29,924 nt of DNA. Source: Candidatus Mediterraneibacter colneyensis. Lineage in GTDB: Bacteria; Bacillota; Clostridia; Lachnospirales; Lachnospiraceae. A program made the position numbers and the translations under genes. The notes beneath the pieces are model-generated. The model was not told the DNA's origin. It saw nothing but the letters and a program-made list of their open reading frames with translations, and did not search any database. The stretch is taken from contig DXEY01000074.1 in assembly GCA_019114745.1 (NCBI GenBank), positions 1-29,924 of the forward strand. The letters run 5' to 3'. This document shows positions 8,476-16,100 of the stretch, piece after piece. Each line of letters begins with the position of its first letter. Positions within the stretch are counted from its first letter, which is position 1.

Positions 8476-8889
8476 ATGGCAGCAGTGAAAGAACTATTGC
8501 GTGCGGAAAGTGACGGAACATTGAGTTTTGGAGATTACACTCTTGCGGCAAAGACAAAGAAAGACAACTATGAGTTCGAGGGAGATATCTATAAAGTCAA
8601 GACATTTTCAGAGATCACAAAACTTGAGAAGAACGGAATGTTTGTCTATGAATCTGTACCGGGAAGTGCGGTAGAGAACTTTAAGGAGACAGACAGGGAA
8701 GTAACTTTTACTGTATCTTCCCGGACAGACGTACAGTTTACTCTGGAGCTTGAGCCGGAAAGCGAGTACGAAGTGCTGATCGACGGCAGCTCGGCAGGAA
8801 AGATGACCACGAACCTGAGCGGGAAGCTCAGCGTCAGCGTGGAGCTGTCTGACGGCAGGAGCGCGCAGGTAAAAGTTGTAAAATGCTGA
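8476..8889 (+). CDS. Conserved protein of unknown function, 137 residues
   Basis: I recognise no catalytic domain. The protein starts with Met-Ala-Ala-Val-Lys-Glu-Leu-Leu and is acidic, with no signal peptide or membrane segment. Its second half alternates hydrophobic and charged residues (TFTVSS, VQFTLELEPESEYEVLIDG, KLSVSVELSDG), which suggests a beta-sandwich or jelly-roll fold. It ends in Cys. Similar small proteins are common in Lachnospiraceae, and I recall them being labelled endosialidase in databases; I see no support here for such an enzyme. The start is well supported by AGGAGG at 8460-8465. It is a single-gene unit bounded by the promoter region at 8347-8440 and the terminator at 8924-8948. 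Confidence 0.8.
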   Translation: MAAVKELLRAESDGTLSFGDYTLAAKTKKDNYEFEGDIYKVKTFSEITKLEKNGMFVYESVPGSAVENFKETDREVTFTVSSRTDVQFTLELEPESEYEVLIDGSSAGKMTTNLSGKLSVSVELSDGRSAQVKVVKC

Positions 8890-8923
8890 TACAGGAAAGC
8901 TGGGAATACATGCCGGCTTAGCG

Positions 8924-8948
8924 GCGGGTGGGAATCCACCCGCTTTTT
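8924..8948 (+). terminator. Rho-independent terminator of the 137-residue protein gene
   Basis: A perfect 8-bp GC-rich stem, GCGGGTGG (8924-8931) with CCACCCGC (8936-8943), has a GAAT loop and is followed by five T residues. The dispersed repeat element begins immediately after the T-run. Confidence 0.9.
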
Positions 8949-9003
8949 GTGGCTGCGACGAGCCAAAGTCCGGGCCTGCCCGAGACCTTGGCGACCGCTT
9001 ACA
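8949..9003 (+). repeat. Dispersed GC-rich hairpin repeat, copy 1
   Basis: This 55-base element matches the copy at 24613-24667 at 50 of 55 positions, and its central part matches the copy at 11359-11407. The core GCCAAAG-TC-CGGG-CTTG-CCCG-AGA-CCTTGGC folds as a stem-loop (this copy has CCTG in the loop). Like the other copies it starts directly at the end of a terminator T-run. Translation of this repeat produces the spurious N-terminal extension of the radA frame. Confidence 0.85.
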
Positions 9004-9006
9004 GTC

Positions 9007-9033
9007 CCGGAATGTGCCTTTTGGCACTTCCGG
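9007..9033 (+). other. Hairpin in the radA leader
   Basis: CCGGAA-T-GTGCC (9007-9018) pairs with GGCAC-TTCCGG (9023-9033) around a TTTT loop, giving 11 bp with one bulged T. There is no T-run after it. It ends 26 bases before the radA ATG and may influence radA mRNA stability or translation. I see no clear promoter between the repeat and radA. Confidence 0.5.
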
Positions 9034-9059
9034 TGATTATGTACGAAAGGAATGACAAG

Positions 9060-10436
9060 ATGGCGAAAGGGAAGAAGAGCGTATTCTTCTGCCAGAACTG
9101 TGGACACGAGGAGGCAAAATGGCTGGGGCAGTGTCCGGCATGCGGCGAGTGGAATACTTTTGTGGAGGAAAAGATCGGAAGCGGGGTCACAAAAGGAATA
9201 AGTGCTTCCGCCCGTTCGGTGCGGGAATCTGTGCGCGGGGCGGAGGCTGTGCCGCTCAACAGTGTGAGCGCAGATGACAACACCAGATGCGGGACAGGCA
9301 TCCGGGAGCTGGACCGGGTGCTTGGCGGCGGGATCGTGCCGGGCTCCCTTGTGCTGGTAGGAGGCGATCCCGGGATCGGAAAGTCCACGCTCCTGCTCCA
9401 GTTATGCCAGAAACTGGCAGAAGACAAAAAGATCCTGTATATCTCCGGTGAGGAGTCCCAGGCTCAGATCAGGCTGAGGGCAAACCGGATGGGAGATTTT
9501 CCGCCGGGGCTGCTCCTTCTCTGCGAGACGAACCTGGATATTATCCGGGGAGTGATCGAAAAGGAACGTCCGGAACTTGTGATCATTGACTCGATCCAGA
9601 CGATGTACAGCGAGGAAATCTCTTCAGCGCCGGGGAGCGTTTCCCAGGTGAGGGAGTCGACCAATCTGTTTATGCAGCTTGCGAAAGGACTGTGCATTAC
9701 GATCTTTATTGTGGGACACGTCACAAAAGAAGGAACAGTGGCGGGTCCCAGGGTACTCGAGCACATGGTGGATACCGTGCTCTATTTTGAGGGAGACCGC
9801 CATGCGTCCTACCGGATACTCCGGGCAGTGAAGAACCGGTTCGGTTCTACAAATGAGATCGGCGTGTTCGAGATGCAGCAGACCGGGCTCGTGGAGGTGG
9901 AAAATCCGTCCGAGTATATGCTGAGCGGACGCCCGGAGAATGCGTCCGGCTCTGTCGTTACCTGCTCCATGGAGGGGACCCGGCCGATCCTGATCGAGAT
10001 CCAGGCGCTGGTGTGCCAGAGCAATTTCGGGATGCCCCGGAGAACCGCAGCAGGTACGGATTACAACAGGGTCAACCTTCTCATGGCGGTATTGGAGAAA
10101 CGGCTTGGAATGGCGCTGGGCAGCTATGACGCCTATGTAAACATCGCGGGAGGCATCCGTATGAATGAGCCTGCCATTGATCTTGGCATTGTCATGGCAG
10201 TCGCGTCGAGTTTCCGGAACCGCCCGGTGGATGAGAAGACGCTCGTGTTCGGCGAAGTCGGGCTCAGCGGGGAAGTCCGTGCGGTGAATATGCCGGAGCA
10301 GAGAGTGGCGGAGGCAAAGAAACTCGGATTCGAGACATGCATCCTGCCGGAAGTGTCCCTCAAGATGGTAAAGGGGATCAGAGGGATCAGACTGATCGGA
10401 GTGAAAAATATCGGAGATGCTGTGAAGATAATTTAG
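9060..10436 (+). CDS. radA: DNA repair protein RadA
   Basis: This 458-residue RecA-like ATPase takes part in branch migration and DNA repair. Its N-terminal zinc finger is CQNCG...CPACG (about residues 10-29). The ATPase has Walker A GGDPGIGKST (about 100-109) and the Walker B segment PELVIIDSIQTMYS. The RadA signature KNRFGST is present. A C-terminal Lon-protease-like domain shows NIAGGIRMNEPAIDLGIVMA and FGEVGLSGEVRAV. I chose the ATG at 9060 because the zinc finger follows at once and AAAGG lies about 8 bases upstream; the frame is open back to 8928, but that part encodes only the intergenic repeat. Two thioesterase genes follow on the same strand without a terminator. Confidence 0.96.
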   Translation: MAKGKKSVFFCQNCGHEEAKWLGQCPACGEWNTFVEEKIGSGVTKGISASARSVRESVRGAEAVPLNSVSADDNTRCGTGIRELDRVLGGGIVPGSLVLVGGDPGIGKSTLLLQLCQKLAEDKKILYISGEESQAQIRLRANRMGDFPPGLLLLCETNLDIIRGVIEKERPELVIIDSIQTMYSEEISSAPGSVSQVRESTNLFMQLAKGLCITIFIVGHVTKEGTVAGPRVLEHMVDTVLYFEGDRHASYRILRAVKNRFGSTNEIGVFEMQQTGLVEVENPSEYMLSGRPENASGSVVTCSMEGTRPILIEIQALVCQSNFGMPRRTAAGTDYNRVNLLMAVLEKRLGMALGSYDAYVNIAGGIRMNEPAIDLGIVMAVASSFRNRPVDEKTLVFGEVGLSGEVRAVNMPEQRVAEAKKLGFETCILPEVSLKMVKGIRGIRLIGVKNIGDAVKII

Positions 10437-10465
10437 AAAAGTGAGTTTAGAACAGGAGGAGCAAC

Positions 10466-10903
10466 ATGAAACCATACATGCTGAAAGCAAGATATTATGA
10501 GACGGATCAGATGGGGATCATCCATCATGCGAATTACATCCGCTGGATGGAGGAGGCGCGTATCGACATTCTGGATCAGATCGGATATCCTTACCGCAGG
10601 TTTGAAGAGATGGGCTATATAAGCCCGGTGCTCCATGCCGAGTGTGAGTATAAAAAGAGCGTGAAATTCGACGATGAGATAAAGATCATCGTCAGTCTTC
10701 AGGAGTTCGGCAAATTGAAATTCACCCTCAGATACGATATCTACAATATGTCAGAAGGCGGATGCCTGAGTGCATACGGCACGACGAGACATTGCTTTTT
10801 GAATAAGGATGGCAGACCGGTAATGATGAATAAAGAAATGAAAGAATTTTCTGAAACAATGGAAAAGTTTCTTTCCGGACAGGAGGAAGACGATGGATTA
10901 TGA
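10466..10903 (+). CDS. YbgC/FadM-type acyl-CoA thioesterase (hotdog fold)
   Basis: This 145-residue 4HBT-family protein likely hydrolyses acyl-CoA thioesters in the cytoplasm; the true substrate cannot be read from sequence. The family signature is near the N-terminus: RYYETDQMGIIHHANYIRWM, in which Asp is the catalytic residue and His-Ala-Asn-Tyr follows the active-site helix, then EEARID. A second conserved stretch is VKFDDEIKIIVSL. AGGAGG at about 10455-10460 supports the start. It begins 29 bases after radA and overlaps the next thioesterase gene by 11 bases, so the pair is co-translated. Confidence 0.88.
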   Translation: MKPYMLKARYYETDQMGIIHHANYIRWMEEARIDILDQIGYPYRRFEEMGYISPVLHAECEYKKSVKFDDEIKIIVSLQEFGKLKFTLRYDIYNMSEGGCLSAYGTTRHCFLNKDGRPVMMNKEMKEFSETMEKFLSGQEEDDGL

Positions 10904-11303
10904 ACGGTTATGCAGGATAAGGAATGAGCAGAATGCATTTGGAAATCTGGTAGGCGTAAGGATCGTGGAGATCCGCGAAGGGTATGCCAGGTCGGAACTT
11001 GAGGTGAGGCGGGAACTGAGCAACCCGATCGGCTCCCTTCACGGCGGCGTGTATTTTACGATGGCAGATATCACGGGAGGCTCTGCCGCTGTTGCTTATG
11101 GCGAGCAGGTGACGACGGTGGATGCGGATATCCGGTATCTGCGTCCGGGGATCGGGATAAAGAAAGTGATCTGCGAGGCGGAAGAGATCAAAAAGGGGAA
11201 ACAGCTCTTTGTGTACCGGGTAGATCTGAAAGATGAAAAAGGAACCCTGCTCTCGGCAGGAACATTTACATATATGTCACTGCACAAAGCGGTCGAGTTA
11301 TAA
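10893..11303 (+). CDS. PaaI-type hotdog thioesterase
   Basis: This 136-residue protein has the PaaI-family pattern NPIGSLHGGVYFTMADITGG (about residues 42-61), where the HGG and the following Asp belong to the active site, then TTVDADIRYLRPG. It likely cleaves small or aromatic acyl-CoA thioesters. It overlaps the end of the YbgC-type gene by 11 bases. Two different hotdog subfamilies back to back suggest a shared housekeeping role in clearing acyl-CoA, but no pathway gene is nearby. A terminator follows at 11325-11358. Confidence 0.87.
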   Translation: MDYERLCRIRNEQNAFGNLVGVRIVEIREGYARSELEVRRELSNPIGSLHGGVYFTMADITGGSAAVAYGEQVTTVDADIRYLRPGIGIKKVICEAEEIKKGKQLFVYRVDLKDEKGTLLSAGTFTYMSLHKAVEL

Positions 11304-11324
11304 GAATAAGAAATAGAAGATGAT

Positions 11325-11358
11325 ATACAGGATTCGGTAAGAGTCCTGTATTTTTTTT
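11325..11358 (+). terminator. Rho-independent terminator after the thioesterase genes
   Basis: ATACAGGATTC (11325-11335) pairs with GAGTCCTGTAT (11341-11351) through 11 bp with one G-U wobble, around a GGTAA loop, and runs into eight T residues (11351-11358). It closes the radA-thioesterase unit. Confidence 0.92.
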
Positions 11359-11407
11359 GGACTGGCGGCGAGCCAAAGTCCGGGCTTGCCCGAGACCCTG
11401 GCGACCG
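11359..11407 (+). repeat. Dispersed GC-rich hairpin repeat, copy 2
   Basis: The first base follows the terminator T-run. The core from 11369 to 11407 is nearly identical to 8959-8997 (differences at the loop base and one base of the right arm). The outer part (GGACTGGCGG) differs from the GTGGCTGCGA of copies 1 and 3, and similarity stops after GACCG, which helps define the true core of the element at about 39 bases. Confidence 0.82.
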
Positions 11408-11418
11408 GGCAGGGAAAA

Positions 11419-11483
11419 TCTTGGAATAGTGACATGTTTTTTAGAATAGTGATATTGTTCAAAAGATATAGAAAATTTATAAT
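11419..11483 (+). promoter_or_regulatory. Promoter with tandem operator, site 1 (yesN-like regulator)
   Basis: Two direct repeats, TTGGAATAGTGACATG (11421-11436) and TTAGAATAGTGATATTG (11441-11457), are spaced with a 20-bp period. A perfect -10 TATAAT is at 11478-11483, 37 bp after the start of the second repeat; the -35 position (11455-11460, TTGTTC) is weak and partly overlaps the repeat. The same arrangement recurs at 13054-13117 and 21283-21345. It probably binds the AraC-type regulator encoded just downstream, or its paralogue at 24814, as an activator. Confidence 0.75.
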
Positions 11484-11553
11484 TTTAGGAAAGATGGAAG
11501 CATGTTCCGGGAAAACGGAGGGACTGCAGTAAGGTAAAGGGCAGGAATGAGAC

Positions 11554-13065
11554 ATGTACAGAGTACTTATTGTGGATGATGAAAAGATCGAGAGAAAAGG
11601 AATACGCAGGCTGATCGAAAAATCCGGGGAGCCGTGCAGTATTATGGAAGCCGCCAACGGGAAAGAGGCGGCAGAACTGCTCGACGGGGAAGAGATCGAT
11701 ATACTTGTAACCGATATCAGGATGCCCCGGATGACCGGATTAGAGCTGGCAAAAGAAGTATCAGAGCGGCATGAAGACATGCAGACGATCCTGTTCAGCG
11801 GGGCACAGGACTTTGGCTCGGCAAAGGCGGCGATCCGCTGCGGAGTCCAGGATTACATTTTAAAGCCGGTGGATCCGGCGGAGTTCAACCTGGTTTACAG
11901 AAGGGCGTGCGAGCGCGTCCGCATCAGAAATGAGAAGCGCAGGCGCACCCGGAGTGTATCACGAACTCTGAACCAATACTTTATGACACGTTTTATCCTC
12001 GGAGGAAAAGAGGCGGAATCTGACGATGTAAAAAGCTGTATTGAACTGGAACAGTGGGACAAAATACGCTATATGATGCTCATAGAGTGTCCGAACCGTT
12101 TTTTTGAAGAGGCCGAAGAAGAGTTCCAGCGGGGGCTTGAGGAGCAGTTCGGACAGGAAATCACCTACCTGAACCTGAATACGGAGCAGGCCCTGCTCCT
12201 GTATGCGGGAGAACTTGAGAGCCCGCTCAGAACAGCAAAACAGACCGAAGCGTGGATCCGGGAAAAATTTTTTAAAGAAGTTTCGATCGCAGTCAGTGCA
12301 AGGTGCGGGTCTTTCCGGGAACTTCCGGCTGCATATCAAAGGCTCGACGAGCTGATGGAGGAAAAATTTTATCAGACCGGACGGCATATTTTCTGCGAAA
12401 GACAGGAAGATGCGGACGGAGATATCATAGAGGAGGGCAGCCTTATGGGGATGCTCGAGCAGGATATCAGGAACAGAGACGTTTACCATCTCAGGGATCA
12501 TTTTGACCGTGTAGTCGAGAAGTACCGGGATCTTACGCGCTTTCCGAGCCTTTACGTCAAGTTTGTGTTCTCGGGGATTATCAAAACACTGCATGAGTCG
12601 GGAGGCATGATGGAGAGCGGAGGGATCGACCGGCTTGTGGACAGGATCTATGGATGTACGAGTATCGGCGAAGTGATCGGGATCACCCGGGAAAAGATGG
12701 AGCGGTATATGCAGTACATCTCCGAGGATAAAGGAAGCCTGAGGTTTAAAGCCGAGGCAACAAAAGAATATATCAGGAACCACTACGGCGAAGAGATCAG
12801 CCTGGAAATCCTTGCTGGACGGCTGTATCTGTCGCCGGGGTATCTGAGCATGATCTTTAAGAAAGAGACCGGGGAGAACCTGAACCAGTTTATCAAGAAC
12901 GTGCGCCTGGAGGAGTCGGCGCGGATGCTCGCAGATCCGGAACTCACAGTCAGTGAAGTTGGAAGGCGCGCAGGATTTAAAAATATGTCCTACTACAGCA
13001 AATGCTTCCGGAGAGAATACGGTGTGACTCCGGATGCCTACAGAAAAAACATCTTGAAAAAATGA
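11554..13065 (+). CDS. YesN-type response regulator (receiver + AraC HTH), no adjacent kinase
   Basis: This 503-residue cytoplasmic regulator has a receiver domain at about 1-120 with Asp8-Asp9 and phospho-acceptor Asp54 (VTDIRMPRM), and the switch Lys in ILKPVDPAEF. A long linker (about 130-390) has no named motif but matches the paralogue at 24814-26358 in places (FFEEAEEEF and YLNLNTEQALLLY against FFETEEEHF and YVNLNSNESLFLF). The C-terminal AraC domain has two HTHs: LSPGYLSMIFKKETGENLNQF and VGRRAGFKNMSYYSKCF. No histidine kinase lies beside it; the closest is the YesM-type kinase at 26333. Its own promoter and those of the next two operons carry the same operator, so it is the leading candidate for their activator. 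Its stop codon lies inside the pilus operator. Confidence 0.88.
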   Translation: MYRVLIVDDEKIERKGIRRLIEKSGEPCSIMEAANGKEAAELLDGEEIDILVTDIRMPRMTGLELAKEVSERHEDMQTILFSGAQDFGSAKAAIRCGVQDYILKPVDPAEFNLVYRRACERVRIRNEKRRRTRSVSRTLNQYFMTRFILGGKEAESDDVKSCIELEQWDKIRYMMLIECPNRFFEEAEEEFQRGLEEQFGQEITYLNLNTEQALLLYAGELESPLRTAKQTEAWIREKFFKEVSIAVSARCGSFRELPAAYQRLDELMEEKFYQTGRHIFCERQEDADGDIIEEGSLMGMLEQDIRNRDVYHLRDHFDRVVEKYRDLTRFPSLYVKFVFSGIIKTLHESGGMMESGGIDRLVDRIYGCTSIGEVIGITREKMERYMQYISEDKGSLRFKAEATKEYIRNHYGEEISLEILAGRLYLSPGYLSMIFKKETGENLNQFIKNVRLEESARMLADPELTVSEVGRRAGFKNMSYYSKCFRREYGVTPDAYRKNILKK

Positions 13066-13117
13066 CACGTTTCTTGTAATAGTGACATTGCCGGAATTTT
13101 AGGGGAGGGGGTAGAAT
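13052..13117 (+). promoter_or_regulatory. Promoter with tandem operator, site 2 (pilus operon)
   Basis: The direct repeats are TTGAAAAAATGACACG (13054-13069) and TTGTAATAGTGACATTG (13074-13090), again with a 20-bp period. The -10 TAGAAT at 13112-13117 begins 38 bp after the second repeat starts. The -35 position (TGCCGG) is very poor, as expected for an activator-dependent promoter. The first repeat overlaps the last codons of the regulator gene, and there is no terminator between the two, so some read-through from that gene is possible. Confidence 0.72.
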
Positions 13118-13176
13118 GGATACAACAAAAAAGGAACTGAGGTTGATGATACAGGAATGGGGAGAAGCATATTGTT

Positions 13177-16100
13177 ATGAAAAAGAAAGTATGCAGTCTG
13201 ATCACAGCGGCGGCAGTCCTCTTAACGACAGCAGGTATCCCGGCATTAGCCGGAGAACCGGAAACGAACGGAGACTCTGGCGTTGTTTTACTGTCTGTGT
13301 GCGCGGAGGGCTCCGGGGAACAGGAGGCGGGCGCTGCGGAAACAGTGCATGTGTCTGCGGAAAACGCCGGAGATGATGATGCGGTGCTCAGAGTTTTTCT
13401 CGAATCCGGTTCGGACGGGACGCCGGATCTGGAGACAGAAGTGATCAATATGTGCGGCAGCGGTGAGGAAATCTCCGAAGAAGGATGGAGCACGCTTGAC
13501 GAGACGATGCAGAGCGCGCTCACCATGCCGGACGGATCAAAGACCGCGCTGGAAGCAGAGTGGAAACAGACAGAAGATGGAAATGGAACAGTGACGGGGC
13601 GCTTCCTTGAGGCAGCGCTTCCGGCTGGGACATCCGCGGCGTTTGATATGCAGGTCGTCTACCGGACAGACGAGGCGGTCTGTGAAAAGACATCGGTTGT
13701 AAGGGCAGCAGCGTTTGTACATGATCAGGACGTGACGGCAGTCAGCGGCGGGGCGTCGGACAGCGCGGAAGTGACATGGAAGAAGACAGAAGATACCGCT
13801 ATCCTGTCGGCAGCATCGGCATACGGCAGTTCAGAAGCGGAGCGCTCCGGGGGAAATATAGAGACATACCGTCTGAATATCGCTGATAACGTGGGGACAG
13901 ACTACCTTACAGTGCCTGCCGTTTACTATGATTACCTGGACGACGGTGAGCTGACAGACGGATGGAAAAACAATAAGGTATATGGAAACAGTGCAGATCA
14001 GGGCTGGAGCGTGTTCGGCGCATTCAACGGATTCCTTGCCCAGTATTATTATGACAACCAGGTCGCTGTGCCGATCTATTTCGGCAACCTGTTGCGCAGC
14101 GATGAGAGTACACATACAAGGGCGAAACAGGTGGAAGAGCAGGTTAAGTGGCTGCAGGATTCACCGGCATGGAGCAATCTTCCTTATAACAACAGCGCGA
14201 ACAACTCCAACTATCTGAAGGATATGTATTATTCCGCGACAGGGATCGTCAGCAATGAACTGTCTGACGGGGGAAACCTGCAGGTCGAGGAAGGAGTAAA
14301 CGCGCCATGGTTTGACGAGGCGTGGCTGACCACAGCCCAGGAGGCAGAGTGGGACGCGGCTTACGGCAGCAAGACACCGGGGAAAGTGATGGAATCAGAG
14401 TTTGCCTTCCGCGAGACGGTCAAAGACGGCGTGACCTACTATGAGTATGACAGCTCCGGCGGACAGGACAATATCACATTGGGGACGGACGGCAGCAGCT
14501 TCCTCTACAGCCAGGGAACCCAGTACGCAGTAAAGGATGGAAGAAAAAACTTTGAACTCGGCGACGGCGGCTACGGCTTCTTCCCGTTTAACCGGACGGG
14601 CGACGAGACCAGGAATAAGATCGATTACGGGTTTGGGGCGAAGATCGAGATCCCGTTCAATCTCTCGCCAGGCGGATATTCTACCGACAGCAGTGGCAAT
14701 TCTGTGGCGACCCACTTTGATTTCACAGGTGACGACGACGTATGGATCTTTGTGGATGGAAAGCTGGTTCTGGATCTGGGCGGAGCACACAAAATGGCGG
14801 AAGGGAGCATCAATTTCAAGGACGGGACGGTGACGGTCAAAGATAACCGCGTTACTTCGGTCAACAGTGATCCCGGTCATCAGACGGTGTCCCTGTATGA
14901 TGCGCTTGGCGTTACGGACAGCAGCCAGTACGATCCAACGGTGAAACATACCCTGACCATTTTCTATATGGAGAGGGGGATGATCGAGTCCAACCTCAAG
15001 ATCGCATTTAATATGCAGCCTGTCACTCATTCACTTGTTGTAGAGAAAGATGTAGATACGGCGGCGGTCAACAGCGGACTGCAGGAAACGGTAGAGGATG
15101 CAGATGAGTTTGACATCAGCCTTTCGGCAGCGGGAACCCCGGCGTCTGATAAGACGTATCAGCTAAACGGCGGGGAGAAGAAAACAGATGAAAACGGGAC
15201 GCTTACTCTGAAAGATTCGGAACAGGCGCTGTTCAGAAAGCAGTTTGACGATGTGATCGGTCAGACCATATCCGCACAGGAGAGTACAGTGAGAGAAGAA
15301 AAATCCTATCTCACATACGACGCTTCGTGGAAGGCGGAAGACCTGGAAAACGGGAATGCACTGATCGCAGAGGGCACCGGGCAGGACGCGGCTTTTACAT
15401 ATAACAAGACGTCAGAAGCAGATAACCAGTTTGCCGCGGTGCGAAATAAACTTACTTATATCAATACTCCTCAGACCGGCAGCCTGAGCGTGGCAAAAGA
15501 GACGGTGGACGGCAGCGGCAGCCCTTATGAGGATGCGGACACGGAATTTCGATTTCGGATCCTGCTTGATATGGGCATCACGACAGACGGGCAGACGGTG
15601 AGCGAGGACGTTACCGATCCGGACGCCGTCTATGTGCGCAAGCCGGATACATGGGACAAGATCTACGTGTACTGCTGGAACAGCAGCGACACGAGTGAAA
15701 AGAACGCAGCCTGGCCCGGTGTGGAGCTGACGGCAGATGATCTGGTCAGCGGTTCACAGAGCATATATAAATACGATCTGGGAGACAACTCCGACCGGTA
15801 TGATATGATCCAGCTGAATATCGGAGGGAACAGCGCACAGTCGAAAGACCTGAAGCTGTACAGCTCTTCTGAGGATCCGTCCATGGAGCACAACTATTAT
15901 CTGATGGATTCCTCCAATGACTGGATCATCTCGCAGTTCCAGGAGAAGCAGGACAAATACGTGCCCGGCGAGTCTCTCGGGTATCAGGGGTACGCCCTCT
16001 CCTATCAGATCAGCGGCACCGGGGAGACGCGCACCGCGGACAAAGACGGATACTTCACCCTGAAGTCCGGGGAGAAAGCGGTCTTTACCGGGATTCCAGT

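Noticed and set aside
8928..9059. N-terminal extension of radA starting at 8928
   Set aside because: It begins inside the stem of the terminator at 8924-8948 and translates the dispersed repeat. RadA starts normally at 9060, just before its zinc finger and after a ribosome binding site.
11494..11532. 12-codon leader peptide (MEACSGKTEGLQ) before the orphan regulator
   Set aside because: The predicted transcript start is only a few bases before its ATG, leaving no room for a usable ribosome binding site.
13116..13376. 86-residue open frame before the tip adhesin
   Set aside because: Its ATG overlaps the -10 box, the transcript would start after it, and the product is Arg/Gly/Cys-rich out-of-frame translation of the adhesin start.
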